A stretch of 64,000 nucleotides of DNA from Atrina japonica (GCA_030159075.1 BROG01000539.1:72001-136000), one strand, 5' to 3'; counted from the first letter of the stretch, positions 23,479 through 36,690 are shown. Notes: generated by a model not told the origin, from the sequence alone. Made by a program: numbers and translations.

Positions 23479-23824
23479 AATGGCTTCTTCAGTGCCCATT
23501 TTTCACTGCTTTGGCTTCAAGAGGTAATCAAGAACAATTAAATCACATGGAAAATTGGAATATGGATTATTAATATGATGTGAATCATTTTTCACCATAA
23601 TACATCTGTCTTAGATAGGCATAAAAAATTAATTCAAATATCGCAAAATATATGTCTAAAGAGCAACTGACTTTTTCAATTTTCATAAGGAATATATTGA
23701 AAAGAAAATGGCTTCTTCTGTGCCCATTTTTCACTGCTTTGGCTTCAAGAGGTAACCAAGAACAATTAAATCACATGGAAAATTGGAATATGGATTATTA
23801 ATATGATGTGAATCATTTTCGCCA
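23478..23824. repeat. Direct duplication, 120 bp at a spacing of 228 bp
   Basis: AAATGGCTTCTTC.GTGCCCAT and everything after it to AATATGATGTGAATCATTTT is present at 23478-23597 and again at 23706-23824 with about four differences. The intervening 108 bases are single copy. Confidence 0.9.
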
Positions 23825-23924
23825 TCAACAAATTAAATTACTTCATACAAGAAATTTGTGATGAACAAATATTATTAGAGAATCAATCACTGTCAAAGCA
23901 ATATTCCATGCAAAACTAAATACA

Positions 23925-25495
23925 GCAATGATTTTTATATGAGCACAAGTCTAAATTATAGTAGTGACTTCTATATGAGTACAAGAAAATTGTATAAAAG
24001 TTGCTTCTATATGAGTACAAGTATAGAGTACAGTAGTGGCTTCTGTATGAGTACAAGCTTATAGCACTGCAGTGATTTCTGTATGAGTACAAGCCTATAG
24101 TACAGCAGTGATTTCTGTATGAGTACATGCTTATAGTACGGCAGTGATTTCTATGAGTACAAGCCTATAGTACAGCAGTGATTTCTATATGAGTACAAGC
24201 TTATAGTACAGCAGTGATTTCTGTATGAGTACAAGCCTATAGTACAGCAGTGATTTCTGTATCAGTACAAGCCTATAGTACAGCAGTGATTTCTGTATGA
24301 GTACAAGCTTATAGTACGGCAGTGATTTCTGTATGAGTACAAGCTTATAGTACAGCAGTGATTTCTATATGAGTACATGCTTATAGTACGGCAGTGATTT
24401 CTGTATGAGTACAAGCCTATAGTACAGCAGTGATTTCTATATGAGTACATGCTTATAGTACGGCAGTGATTTCTATGAGTACAAGCTTATAGTACGGCAG
24501 TGATTTCTATATGAGTACATGCTTATAGTACGGCAGTGATTTCTATGAGTACAAGCTTATAGTACAGCAGTGATTTCTATATGAGTACAAGCTTATAGTA
24601 CAGCAGTGATTTCTGTATGAGTACAAGCCTATAGTACAGCAGTGATTTCTATATGAGTACAAGCTTATAGTACAGCAGTGATTTCTTATCTACAAGCCTA
24701 TAGTACAGCAGTGATTTCTATATGAGTACAAGCTTATAGTACAGCAGTGATTTCTGTATGAGTACAAGCCTATAGTACAGCAGTGATTTCTGTATGAGTA
24801 CAAGCTTATAGTACAGCAGTGATTTCTGTATGAGTACAAGCTTATAGTACAGCAGTGATTTCTGTATGAGTACAAGCTTATAGTACAACAGTGATTTCTA
24901 TATAGTACAAGCCTATAGTGAGTTTCTATATGAGTACAAGTCTATTTCTATATGAGTACAAGCTTATAGTCCAGCAGTGATTTCTATGAGTACAAGCCTA
25001 TAGTACAGCAGTGATTTCTGTATGAGTACAAGCTTATAGTACAGCAGTGATTTCTGTATGAGTACAAGCTTATAGTACAGCAGTGATTTCTGTATGAGTA
25101 CAAGCTTATAGTACAGCAGTGATTTCTGTATGAGTACAAGCTTATAGTACAGCAGTGATTTCTATGAGTACAAGTCTAAAATATAGTAGTGATTTCCATA
25201 CAAGTACAAGCCTATAGTACAGCAGTGATTTCTAGATGAATACAAGCCTAGAGTACAGCAGTGTTTTTTATAAGAGTACAAACCTATAGTATAGCAGTGA
25301 TTTCTAAATGAATACAAGCCTAGAATACAGCAGTGTTTTCTATAGGAGTACAAGCCTATAGTACAGCAGTGATTTCCATACAAGTACAAGCCTATAGTGC
25401 AGTAGTGTTATCTATATATGAGTACAAGCCTACAGTGAAGTAGTGACTTTTTATGAGTACAAACCTATAGTAGAGTAGTGATTTTTATATGTGTA
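23925..25495. repeat. 36-bp minisatellite, about 43 copies
   Basis: The unit contains GCCTATAGTACAGCAGTGAT and TTCTGTATGAGTACAA, with G/A and C/T variants (GTATGAG or ATATGAG, GCCTATAG or GCTTATAG). The core is homogeneous and the edges are diverged. Since 36 is a multiple of three, the minus strand shows false 12-residue repeat frames (YSYRNHCCTIGL). Confidence 0.97.
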
Positions 25496-25689
25496 AGCTA
25501 TAATCTATGTCTGATCAGTTAGCACCAGAATTAGCTAACAAAGTAAACAGGATTTTACAATCATTATCTGCTTCTCAGATAACTAATTTTAACAAGAGTA
25601 TGACAAGCAACATATAATATGTCCATCATATTTTTTGCTTTTTCAGTAGTTAATGATAAAAACAGGCTGTGGTTCACAGTGTTGGCAGC

Positions 25690-26050
25690 TAATTTATCAA
25701 GTGACCTTGACAACAGATGTGTGACCTTTAGTCAAAGTCATGACACACCCATTTCCCATAAAGGAAACTTTGTGCCAGAAATGAAGTTACACAAATAAAT
25801 TATTATGAAAATAAATTCAAACAAGAAAATCCAATTTAATCCATGTTGACTTTGACATAATGGGAATGATCTTGAGACAAGGTCATGACACATTGCCTTC
25901 TCATACCAAAAATGTCAAGAATTAAGTTGCACAAATAGAATATTAAAAACATACAACCTTAACAAGAAAATGCCATCTTACGCCACAATGTTCAGATGTA
26001 TGACCCTTAAGTCAAGGTCAGGAATCACTGCCTTCCCATAGGAATGAGAA
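25690..26050. repeat. About three diverged copies of a 150-bp unit
   Basis: The recurrent text is (A)AGGTCA(T/G)GACACA.(T/C)GCCTTC.CATA and ACAAGAAAATGCCATCTTA-like segments, near 25735, 25885 and 26015. Repeats with AAGGTCATGACACA are frequent in molluscan DNA. Confidence 0.55.
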
Positions 26051-27220
26051 TATTAACATGAGACATGTAGACAACTGTAGGCTTAAAAAGCATTACAAAT
26101 AGACAAATGGACAAACACTCAGAGCACTTAAAATGTCTTCATGTTCTTGTCAATAGACAGGTGTGTAGAAATGTGGCAAGGCAGGTACAGTTTACATGTT
26201 AATATTTACAATTTTATATGGAAAACATTTCCAAGCTTCGATCTTTTTTATGTAGATTTATTACTGTCCTACACAAATCCAATTATTCATAAATTTTTAT
26301 GATTGTATACATACATTTTTTTCCAATTGTATCATAATGTAAGACAAAGTCAAAGGCTCCAGGGAACCACTTTTTGGCCTTTAATCCACATCAGAACTGA
26401 CAATAAGTAAATTCTCATGTATTTTACCTATAAACTATCTGATCTGTCTACTTGTATATGTTTAACTCATTTATCAATATCATAAAAAGGGAATACTTTA
26501 TCATACAACAGTAAAAACAAAAACACAGGATAAAATTTCAGACACAGGTCCTGAGTGGATTATCTACAAACCAGATACATCGTTTTATTTTTATTTTTTG
26601 CTCGTGTAATTTTCTAACGTTTTGATAATTTTATTAATATTTTTTAGCTCTGAGCACTATAAATCTCTTTTAATATCATTGCCCTAAAATTATGCAATTT
26701 TCAATTTCCCAAACTTCAGTGCCCTTACCTTTCATGATTTTAATTATGTTTGAACAATGGAAATGATTCCAGAATCTAGATTTGGGAATAGATTTTTTCT
26801 ATCTTCACAATTATTAAAATTCTTGTAATTAAAGGGCACACAAAAATAAAAGGGTTACAGTATATAATCTTACTTGGTCTTGTGATAGTCATACTGTTTA
26901 TGTCAATCATACCATACCTTAAGGTGCAGAATAAACTATTGAGATCAGAAATCAGAAATTATGCTGGTGATAACTGCATAATTGTGTTGATCTCTGATTT
27001 ACGTATGATATAGTGATGGTGGTCTCATTTTCACTTCAATATATTTTATTTTGAAATACCAGGTTTCAGCTTGACTTGCTATTGACGTATTATCCAACAG
27101 CACTTTAACAAATTAACATGAATAAAGAAACCAAAAACTACTGCTACTCTCATATTTTCAATGACAAAAGTAAAGTATCAATTTCATGATATACCATGGT
27201 TATAATTTGATAATACATGT
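26050..27220. other. No gene seen
   Basis: Unique AT-rich DNA. A donor-like GAAAG|GTAAGG on the minus strand near 26727 has no supported exon. Confidence 0.55.
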
Positions 27221-27221
27221 A

Positions 27222-27382
27222 CAGTAAAACTTGTATAAAAGGAGCTCCTTAGGGACACAAGAAAACCGGTCATTATATAGAGGTTGATTTGTACACAAAT
27301 GGTACTATTGGAGATAGCATAAAAAAGTCTTTATGTCCAGGTGGTCTTTATACACAAGTGGTCACCAAAGCAAGTTTTACTG
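27222..27382. mobile_element. Family P MITE, copy 5
   Basis: Starts CAGTAAAACTTGTATAAAAG after TA and ends GCAAGTTTTACTG before TA, with the best-kept terminal repeats of the family. The interior has GTACACAAATGGTACTATT. 161 bp. Confidence 0.7.
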
Positions 27383-27439
27383 TAGATAAATCAGTAAGAT
27401 TATCGGAAGACACTAAAGCTCACGGAAATGAATGTAAAT

Positions 27440-28070
27440 TTTCAAAATAGGTATTTGACCCACAGCTGTCAGGTTTTAAGGTCAAAGGAACAGAAAATAC
27501 ATGTATTTTGATTCCTTCAGCTCAGGTTAAATATTTTGAAATTTAGATCAAAGTCCAAGGTCAAGGTACCAAATGAAAATTCTGGTCATAAGAAATCTAA
27601 TGTTGAAATAACATAGAACCTATCCCTCATGGTTTAAAAGCTATAGCAGAGGTTAAAATGTTTGAAAATTTAGGTCAAAGTCCAAGGTCAAGGTAAAAAA
27701 TGTCAGGTACCAAATGAAAGCTTTGGTCATAAGATATCTGTATGTGAAATATCAAAGACTTATCCTGCATAATTTAAAAGCTATAGTTCAGGTTAAAGTT
27801 AAAGAGATCAGAGTCCAATATCATGGTCATTAGGTAAAAAATGTCAAGGGTCCAAATGAAAGCTCTGGCCATAAGAAATCTACATCTAAAATACCAAAGC
27901 CCTATCAATCAAGGTTTAAAAGCTATAGCTGAGATTAAAGCTTTTGAAAAATAGGTAGAAGTTCAAGGTCAAAGTCACTAGGTCAAGAGTAAAAAGCTCT
28001 GGTTATAGGGAATTTATATGTAAAATATCAAAGCCCTGTCTCATGCAGTTAAAAAGATACCAGCCAGGTT
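27440..28070. repeat. Five diverged copies of a 125-140-bp unit
   Basis: Each unit has AGCTATAGC.(C/G)AGGTTAAAG, then GGTCAAAGTCCAAGGTCAAG, then GGTCATAAGAAATCTA.. and ATATCAAAGCCCTAT. The array ends in a CAACAACAACAACAA tract at 28093-28111. Confidence 0.8.
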
Positions 28071-28558
28071 AAAGTTTCGTCTATGGACACTGACAACAAC
28101 AACAACAACAGCAATGCGTGTATGGCAATAGCTCTCCAGACTTTCGTCCTGGTAAGCTAAAATTTGTAAGGAATTGACTATTTAAATAAGAGTCCTGATC
28201 GATGCTAATGGCAAGCAGGGATTTTCTTACCCCATTTTGGGATCCTATAGCAGGACCAAATCCCATAAAGAATTAAGAATTCTCAAACAAATGTCCCAAA
28301 TTAAGTTTGTCTTTTTTAGATAAATAACTTAAATTATTCCATTTTTTGTTTTTGTTTTTGTTTTTTTTATATCCAAGATCAAGAATTTAGGAGGTAGGAA
28401 ATTCCTGACAAGATATGTGGTATGTATACAGCCAATATCAAATCTTATTTTTGCATGAAACAACATCAGCTAAACTTTAACAAATAAATCATTTGAAAAT
28501 AAAAAAAAAATCAATCAAGCAATTGCAAACAAATAATTAAGTTATCCATACAGCTTAC

Positions 28559-28664
28559 CTCAGCATCTGTAACAGCTGACAGGTTCAGGATTGGTGAGCT
28601 TCATCAGAGTCAAAGACCTGACATTACTAACCACAGACTTTGGTATTTGTTTTAAGATCACTAT
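28559..28664 (-). other. Candidate exon of a minus-strand transcript
   Basis: The acceptor TTTACAATTTCAG and donor GCTGAG|GTAAGC are both strong and enclose 106 bases. One frame stays open for 34 codons and meets TGA one base before the donor, so a coding role is doubtful. A non-coding upstream SLC5A7 exon is the simplest reading. Confidence 0.28.
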
Positions 28665-28681
28665 CTGAAATTGTAAATTAA

Positions 28682-28770
28682 AAAACAGGAGGCCTAACAA
28701 GCCATGAGCCACTCACCTGTGTACCAAAGTTAGTTAAAGAACTGGCCGATGCTAACAGGGGAACAGTGTC
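28682..28770 (+). repeat. Head fragment of the AGAGGCC-type dispersed repeat
   Basis: Reads AGGAGGCCTAACAAGCCATG, then AGCCACTCACCTG, matching the head at 50578. It is cut short by a (CA)n tract. Confidence 0.45.
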
Positions 28771-28838
28771 ACACACACACACACACACACATACATGTAT
28801 ACACACATATACACACACACACACATACACACACTCAC
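28771..28838. repeat. (CA)n microsatellite
   Basis: CA repeats with ATGTATA interruptions. Confidence 0.9.
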
Positions 28839-28839
28839 G

Positions 28840-30575
28840 TTCAAATTTTCAAGTAACATTTGGCTCAAGGGCATTATCAATATCTGAACCAACAGAATGG
28901 TGCAATATCATTTGAACACTTTTGATATAATCAAAGTACTGAAAGTAATGAAACGAGTTGATGGTAATCGAGTTGATGGTAATCGTTAAGTTTCAATGAG
29001 GTATAATACACTCAGTATACTGAAAAAATAAACACACAAGCTTGAAATACATGTATATTGCAGGTTAATTTCAATAAAGGGTACCACTGTCATGTTGTAA
29101 ATTTTTGATTTACCATCACAATATAACATCAGCCTTTAAAATTACTGTGAAAATGCATGTTATTTCCAGAATTTTCAAATTAGAAAAAACCTGTGAGAAT
29201 TATCCAATTTTATTTCAAATGAGAACAATACTGACAATGAAAACATCAAAATTTTTTAACATTTTTTACCATTTAACATATCACAAGTGAGTAGCTTATA
29301 GGTTGAATTTTAAATTACTTTTTAATTCGGTAAAATTAGGTTTTACAAAAAAAGTAACTTAAAATCGGGTCAGACATTTGGCCTAATGTGAGTACTGATG
29401 ACTTATTTATTATGCAACAAACTACATAGATCAGCAATATGATTATAAAACCTTGTGCTTATAAACATTGTTTCATCCATATTAAATTTCTATACTTCCC
29501 ATCAGTAGCCTTAAATCTCTAGATCACTGAATACCCATGCATGTAAAATATTTTCCCAAATCTCAAAGATTGCCACAAGTTTCTCTTCAATTAAGATCAG
29601 GTGAATGCCAGATGACACAACTTCTATGCCAAACTTCAAAGCCAGATCTTGCCAATATACAGTAAGGCAAACTTGACCAAAACTCATTTGCATATTAATC
29701 ATGTGCAAGAATTGAAAACAGTCCAGTCAATAGCTTTTAATGTCAATTCTATCACAAGAGTATAATGGTAAAAAATAATTGAAAAGTAACATTCTAAAGT
29801 AAATCTATAATGTCTTAAAATTCATAAAGGACACTGAACTGACCTTTAATAGCATATATTTCAACAAGTCTTGTAGACCTATATTTTTCAGCGAATTGTT
29901 ACTATATTTTCGTCAGTTTAAAAAAGCAAAAATATATGAATAAAAGTGTGATTTGGAAATTTCAATCTTGAAGTTGAGATTATGTTGCTGAAATGCACAT
30001 ACATGTGTAATTTTCCATCAATATAATGTGTTATTAACCCCATACTACAAAATGTGGTTTGACATGTTCCCAATAAACAACTAACAATAACATTACTGAG
30101 TTGATGTTTCATCAACTCTTAAAAATGATATCTGCATTCAAAACATGGACAGATTTAGAGAAATTGACATGAATTACAACTTAAAATCTTATGATAATAT
30201 GATACGCAATATACATCATGTATTATTGCATTTGGTCATGAAATGATGGTTAAAAGACTTTACTAGGCTATACATAAGGGTACCAAATATGAAATATAAA
30301 TCTCCTTCTACTCAATTAAAAATTCAATAAATATGTTGTTTGTTCATTTTTAGTTATAAATATCATTTTTATTATGTCTGGTTATTGATTGTATTTACCT
30401 CCATACTGGTATGCTACACACGTATCCAAATATAATAACTATTTAATAATTGTTTGTGAATTGTTTGTAAAAACTCCTTTGCAACAATGATTTTCCAAGT
30501 AAAATGATATGCAATATGAAACAACTTTTATTATATAAACAAAACTGCATGATGGCCACATATAACTATACAATA
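28840..30575. other. No gene seen
   Basis: Very CpG-poor unique sequence with short chance frames of 61-65 codons on both strands. Confidence 0.55.
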
Positions 30576-30817
30576 CTGGTCAGTGACCAATTCTCACCAA
30601 GTACCAATTCTTGTGAACTGTTTTTAACTGGCATATGTAGAACATGCAAACACATACATACTTTCACAGATTTTTTTTGTGTTTCCTGGACAAGACACTA
30701 TTCTGATTGCAGAATTAAAATAAAAACTAATTTCTCCAATGAAACTAGAAAATACCAGGTAAAATAAAACAAGTTGGCAAGAATTAGTACTTGGTGAGAT
30801 TTGGTCTCTGACCAGAG
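30576..30817. mobile_element. MITE with long terminal inverted repeats
   Basis: The left arm CTGGTCAGTGACCAATTCTC and the right arm (reverse strand) CTGGTCAGAGACCAAATCTC continue as matching arms for about 43 bases. TA lies next to both ends. 242 bp. One copy in this window. Confidence 0.6.
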
Positions 30818-30844
30818 TACAGTCAGTATGGAAATAACCCATAC

Positions 30845-30937
30845 CTTCATACTTCTTTGCTGGCAGTCATTTTCCAACAAGTCCATTTCTCGGTGAGTTT
30901 TCTTGTCCATATCAACAAATGTCATTGTCTTCTTCAT
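30845..30937 (-). other. Candidate exon with a 31-codon open start
   Basis: From an ATG at 30937-30935 the frame reads MKKTMTFVDMDKKTHREMDL and ends SMK exactly at the donor GAAG|GTATGG, in phase 0. The codon before the ATG is a stop. The peptide is hydrophilic and unlike its surroundings, but is not recognised. There is no convincing acceptor, so it would be a first exon or an upstream open frame. Confidence 0.2.
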
Positions 30938-30939
30938 TT

Positions 30940-32128
30940 AGAAATTTCAGAATATCATCACATACATGTATACATTTTGGGCAAAATTGGGAAAATATAC
31001 TTGAATTGAGACTTATTTTGTTAGAGGACACACCCTTTAAATGGCTGTGAATGGCACCTCATATTATATCACAGATTCTTTACTTTGTTATTACTGCTCA
31101 ACTAGAGACTATGGCATGATATAAATGGCAATGTGTGTAAAACAAGATTTATTCTAGCATTCCCACTGATTGGTCATTATCGATATAATCTATTTTGGAC
31201 AAAGCAATTTCCTATTTGCAGCATCTTTTGGTCAATTATACATGCGTGTGACGTATTCATCATAATCATAAACAAACTGCAGAAAATCATATTGCAGTCT
31301 GCAAAACAATAACAGTCCCATAATGCCACATCTTTTAATCAACAAAATAATTTATGTAACACTTTTGTTCATTCACCATCTTTACAAATCAATGTCAGAC
31401 CTAGAGTATAGATACAACTTTAAACCTTTCCCTCAATATTTCTACCACAAGTTTTCAACTCAGATGCTATTCCTTTTTACTCGCTATATTTCTGTATACA
31501 GCACATATCTTAATATTCATATGCACAAGTGATTGTAAAAACACCCACAATCTACAAAGTACAAAATTTTGATATTCTGAGAAGTTGTGAAATACAAACA
31601 TCAATTATCATGATAATATCTTTCATCAATTGGATTGATCATCTATCTGTATTGATCATTCACATTGTTTTTCTTCCGAAGTTTGGAATGACATATAAAA
31701 TTCGATTTACTGCCTACAGACTCGTTAAAACAATATTTTTCCTAAAACAACAAATGGCAATATAACAAAAGTATTGACTACACATAGAATTCTTACAGAC
31801 TGAACAATATTTCATGTTTGATCACTGCATTTTTTTTTTACATGAAAGCTTTAAACTCATACAATATTGTAGGAATACCGTAAACAATATTTTTTATCTT
31901 GTTTTACGATTCAAAGAAAATTGGTGTTTAAGTGATACAGAATGTATGACTTTGCTCAAATGAACAAATACAGAAGTACATGTATATAATCTTGTCTAAA
32001 TATAGTACATGTAAGTCGATTCTGTTAATATTTACAATTTAATGGGATAATCACAAGAGAACCATCACCTGTACAGTCAGCCCACGCAAACACACATTAC
32101 AATTTTTTATTTTCAAAAAATATCTTAC
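30940..32128. other. No gene seen
   Basis: Unique AT-rich DNA. Frames of 69 and 78 codons at 31323-31765 on the plus strand lack domain features. Confidence 0.5.
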
Positions 32129-32226
32129 TTCAGGAGACTTGTTTTTCCTTTTTCTTAATGTCAACCAGATATCCACGAAAAAGCAGGCCGCTGCACGCTT
32201 ATATTCACATCATGGATCCTATTTGA
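32129..32226 (-). other. Candidate untranslated exon of a minus-strand transcript
   Basis: A strong acceptor (CTTCTTATTCTTTGCAG) and donor (CTGAA|GTAAGA) bound 98 bases with stops in all three frames. This fits a 5' untranslated exon for the SLC5A7 unit better than a coding exon. Confidence 0.25.
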
Positions 32227-32691
32227 CTGCAAAGAATAAGAAGAGAATCATTACGGGACATTTCTTGTTTGTAGGATTTTTTGGTTGGCAAATACTTAAG
32301 ATTCATCCTAAAACTGACAATACATCCTGATTTATGATATTTACTGCTTGAATTTTTTTTTTTGGGGGGGGGGGGGCAAATATATACTTAACTTTAATTG
32401 TGAGAGGTGTCTTTTTGAAGGAATGATTTTAATATTCCTGTACCAATACTTGATCCACAGTTTATCCATTATACTGTTAAATTTGTCAGTTGTAGAGATA
32501 CACATACTTGCATCCTGGGTTGTGAACTAATGTTCAGTGTCTGGTACTTTTTCTGATTCCAACCCCCCTACAATATTCTTAAATTTACAGAATAAGACAA
32601 GTCTTTAACATACAAAATGACTGGGGAAAATATTGAAATTTGGAAACATATACCTTTTGCTTTAAATTATATATTACATGTGTAAACAACT

Positions 32692-32754
32692 CTGTCTCTG
32701 TCTGTCTTTTTAGTCTGTCTGTCTGTCTTTTTAGTCTGTCTGTCTGTCTTTTTA

Positions 32755-32785
<31 letters not shown>

Positions 32786-32787
32786 CT
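32692..32787. repeat. (TCTG)n microsatellite with a 21-bp higher unit
   Basis: TCTGTCTGTCTTTTTAG repeats three times at about 21-base spacing, then pure TCTG and TC runs follow. Confidence 0.9.
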
Positions 32788-33288
32788 AATTAAACCATTA
32801 CAGGTTTCATATGACTTCATATATAATTTACTATCCTTATACTTCTGTATATTAAAGTGATATTAGCTGTCGCAATGATGATTTTTGTTCCATGTCATAT
32901 AGACCAGAATATAATAGAATGTGTGCATTCAAATACATTACTCTAACCATCAAGTGGTCTCTTAGGGATATATATGAGATAAAAATATTACATAAAATAT
33001 ACACGTAAAATTTCGCATCGACAACAGCTCACATTGCTTCAACAAAACAAAAGACAAAAATAAAAAACAAAACAATACATTTGTACAGTTTTGAATGTAC
33101 ATATCACTTCCTTTCTTTTGTTTTCACCTTGGGATAACCTAATTGTCATAATTGCTAAATAACATTAATACAGATACAAAGATTGAATGGTAAATTGGTG
33201 ATCAAAAAGAATTGTTCAGCTAACATAAAGAGTAGAAACTCAAAGACACCAGAAAATTGATTTCTCCAGAAAAATACATATTACTTAC

Positions 33289-33400
33289 ACTGTCAGTAAA
33301 ACTTCAATGACAGAATGATTACTGTATTTGTGATTTCTGTAAACATTTTACTGGTCTCTATCTCAAATAAACTTAGATCAGCATCAATGACCACAGACAG
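33289..33400 (-). other. Candidate exon of a minus-strand transcript
   Basis: The acceptor CTTACTGTCTTCAG and donor CAGT|GTAAGT bound 112 bases. One frame is open for 35 codons and stops about six bases before the donor, so if spliced it is more likely untranslated. An equally good donor-like GTAAGTG exists on the plus strand at 33410, which warns against over-reading. Confidence 0.18.
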
Positions 33401-33409
33401 CTGAAGACA

Positions 33410-35585
33410 GTAAGTGATGAAGAAACAGCATAACAAGGATATCATCACACGGTTGTGATATAGGATTTACATTCTAACAATCAAACCTGTAACTATCCAG
33501 ATCCAATAATAAAACTCATAGTCCCACTGAAAGACACTGAGTGAATCATCTACAAAAAGTGTTTTTTCCATAGGTCAATATGGCTATAAGAAATGATGTA
33601 TCTTGAAAACTGATTCGGAAAATGCATTTATGACTTTACTGAAATAATCAATTGTAAACTTCTGTATACTTTAATATACAAATGTAAGATTTCAATACCA
33701 CAAAGAAATATATTCATATGGAATAAAAGAATCTGTTTCCTACAATAAACTGAGTATTTATTCTTGTGTTGTCATAAAGGCCAAAAATAATCTTTAATCT
33801 ACTTAAGTCTTTTAGAAAATTAAGAAATACATTCTATGCATGGCTCAATAACAAAACATACCAATATCAATATGAAAATAGTAAATGGAATTATATGTCC
33901 ATACAAACTATATATCCATGATGGTTCATATCTGTGGATTCTATAAGCATTTAGTTGACTTCAAAGCCTGAATATTCAAAATAACAGCTTCTTTTGGTCT
34001 TGAACTTTGTCAGGGAAGTCATAATGGTAATTTGTCCCTGTAGACATGAAACATGTTTTGTAACTCTACATTCCTAGTACTGAATACTATTAGTGACCGA
34101 AAAAACTTATTTTGTTCGGTTTGATGTAGAACAACAAAAAACATTAATGACAAAAACAGTTCTGGGCAGCATGAAATTAAACACAGCACAAATTGTTACC
34201 AATTTTAAAAACTGAAAATATTCTTCAAAATACAACAGACAGAAAGGAAGCATACAAATTAAAGATTGTCAAATGAAACAAAGTGTGATACATCGTATAC
34301 AAAACAAGAAATTTTGCCGACAAAATTAAGTAGTGTTCACATATATTAGTAAGCGGTATATTGGAATACAGTAGTGTTTTCACATGACCAAAGTCAATAT
34401 AACTTGGCCAATACTCTTCTGTTCTTCTCTTCTTACAGCGCAAAAATGTTTCATTACAAAAGTAGCTGGTTGCCACAACAACCAACTATCTATAGTAACA
34501 ATTATCTAACAATCCAACCATTATAAGATTCCAAAATTATGTAATTTTTTCAGATAAATGACGCCAAGATGAGATTTATGTGAAACCAAAATAGCCTTTG
34601 TTTTTGAACATTTTGGATACTTCATTATGTATTGATTACTCCTTTTTTGCATTTAAATTCATGTACTTATTACAGTAATAGCAATTTTTTTATTCGAAAC
34701 AAAATAATAGCAATATTTAAGCCAAATTCTGCTTAACCCATCAACCCCTGAAAAACAATGGACTCTTCTGTAAATCAATGACTTAGGCCAGTCCAAATGT
34801 GTCTTTAGGGATGAATGAGATAAATGTAGGGGAGATCTGACAATTCTCTGTATTGCAGGGATTTTCCTACTTCCTAAATCTGGATCTAGTGTCAGAAAAA
34901 TAAGGAAAATATACATTTTAACCAAAACAGAAAAAATAAATTTGGGAAGTTTGTTTGAAAATAATTCATTCTTTATTTTGAAATTTCAAACTGGCAATTG
35001 TTACATAATTTAGGGTTAATACAAACCAATTTTGCTTTGGGAATCAGTCCTGTAACCATATCCTAAATTTCCTAAGAAAATCCCTGTATTGATACATCCT
35101 ATTACACTGTTATCTCCAAACAAAATCACTTAAATAAAGACCAGGAGGAGATAACTGCCATAAAATATCCCAAAAGTTCTGATTAAATGCGGGTCAGACC
35201 TGACAAATCTCTATATTTATACATCTGATTGCAATGTTGTCCCCAAACAAATCATGGAATAAGGACTAAGAGGAGAAATCTTTATAATCACACACAAAAC
35301 GTACCATGGGTCAAATTTTTGTTTTTGTTTCTGGTTTTGCCCTTTGGATCAAAGGAGATCAACTTGATAATAAATCTGACAACCTTGTTCCTATACCTCA
35401 CTTTACTGCATATACCACAGAAGATGTTTGAAGAATATCAAATCTCAATAAAAGTAAGTATGCTCAAATATCAACACAGGACAGAGGAGCTAGACCTGGG
35501 CCACTAAATTTACTTGATAATCATGCTAAACTAACTTTTAAAAAGGAAGTTAAACCTGTTGACAAAAAAAATGAAAATAATGGAG
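33410..35585. other. No gene seen apart from a listed MITE
   Basis: Unique AT-rich DNA with the family R element at 34733. Frames of 86-92 codons show no recognised similarity. Confidence 0.5.
34733..34823. mobile_element. TTAA-flanked MITE, family R, 91-bp copy (reverse)
   Basis: Begins TTAACCCATCAACCCCTGAA, contains AAAACAATGGAC and AATGTGTCTTTAGGG, and ends GATGAATGAGATAA. Equal in length to the 14023-14113 copy when reversed. Confidence 0.63.
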
Positions 35586-36130
35586 GTATGAATAAATGGA
35601 AGGTGGATTGGATAGTTGGATGAAAAGTTGATTGGATAGTTGGATGGAGAGTTGACTGGATAGTTGGATGGAGGGTTGATTTAATAGTTGGATGGATATT
35701 TGATTGGACAGTTGGATAGAGAGTTGATTGGATATTTGGATGGAGAGTTGATTGAATAGTTGGATGGAGAGTTTTTTGGATAATTGGATAGAGAGTTGAT
35801 TTGATAGTTAAATGGATGGCTGATTTGATAGTTGGATGGAGAGTTGAGTGGATAGTTGGATGGAGAGTTGATTAGATAGTTGGATGGAGGCTTGATTGGA
35901 TAGTTGAATGGAGAGTTGATTTGAAAGCTGAATGGAGAGTTGAGTAGATAGTTGGATAGAGAGAGTTGATTGATTGGCTGGACGGGGGTTGATTGGATAC
36001 ATGTAGTTCGATGGCTGGCTGATTTGACAGATGGATGGAGGATTCATTGATTGGCTGGTTTGATAGATGAATTGATGGCTGATTGAGATGATTGGATGAT
36101 TGATTGATTGGATGAATGAACTTTGTACTT
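35585..36130. repeat. 24-bp minisatellite, diverged
   Basis: The unit is AGTTGATTGGATAGTTGGAT plus GGAG. Units decay to the right, after 36000, into TTGATTGATGG-type sequence. The 127-codon frame of QLSNQLSIQLS repeats on the minus strand is a by-product of a period divisible by three. Confidence 0.92.
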
Positions 36131-36189
36131 TAAATAGTTTTATGATTAGATTGGTTGATTTGTGGTTGATTGGATAAAGGGGCTGGTTC

Positions 36190-36690
36190 ATTGAATGTAC
36201 GAATGGACTAATGGAGAAATGGACTGATGAATGTATTGTTTGAATGAACTGCTAGATGAATAGAATGATGGATGAATGGACTGATGGACCAATGGACTAA
36301 TGGATGAATGGACTGATGGACCAATGGACTGATGGACCAATAGACTGATGGTTGAATGGACTGATGATGAATATTGATGGATGAATGGACTGTTAGATGA
36401 ATGGACTGATGGACCAATGGACTGATAGATGAATGGACTGATGGATGAATAGATTGATGAATGAATGAACTGATGGACAAATTGATGAATGAATGGAATG
36501 TTTGAATGGACTGATGGATGAATGAACTGATGAATGAATTGACTGATGGATGAATAAACTGATAGATAAATGAACTAATGGAGGAATGAACTGATGGATG
36601 AATGGACTATTGTTTGAATGGATGGTTGAGGTGACTGGATAGACAAATCGATTGATGGTTGATTGAACAGAATGATAGACTGATAATTTG
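36190..36690. repeat. GGACTGATGGATGAAT minisatellite (mixed 12-16-bp units)
   Basis: Irregular alternation of ATGGACTGATGGACCA and ATGGATGAATGGACTG. Related to the 24-bp array to its left by its GGATG words. False serine/histidine/isoleucine-rich frames of 90 and 134 codons run across it. Confidence 0.88.

Noticed and set aside
23916..25389. YSYRNHCC-type 12-residue repeat frames on the minus strand
   Set aside because: They exist only because the minisatellite period is 36 bases and are broken wherever a unit is shortened.
28559..28664. MSP/VAP-like coding exon (a KLTNPEPV stretch looked familiar)
   Set aside because: The frame meets a stop one base before the donor and the resemblance is limited to a few residues.
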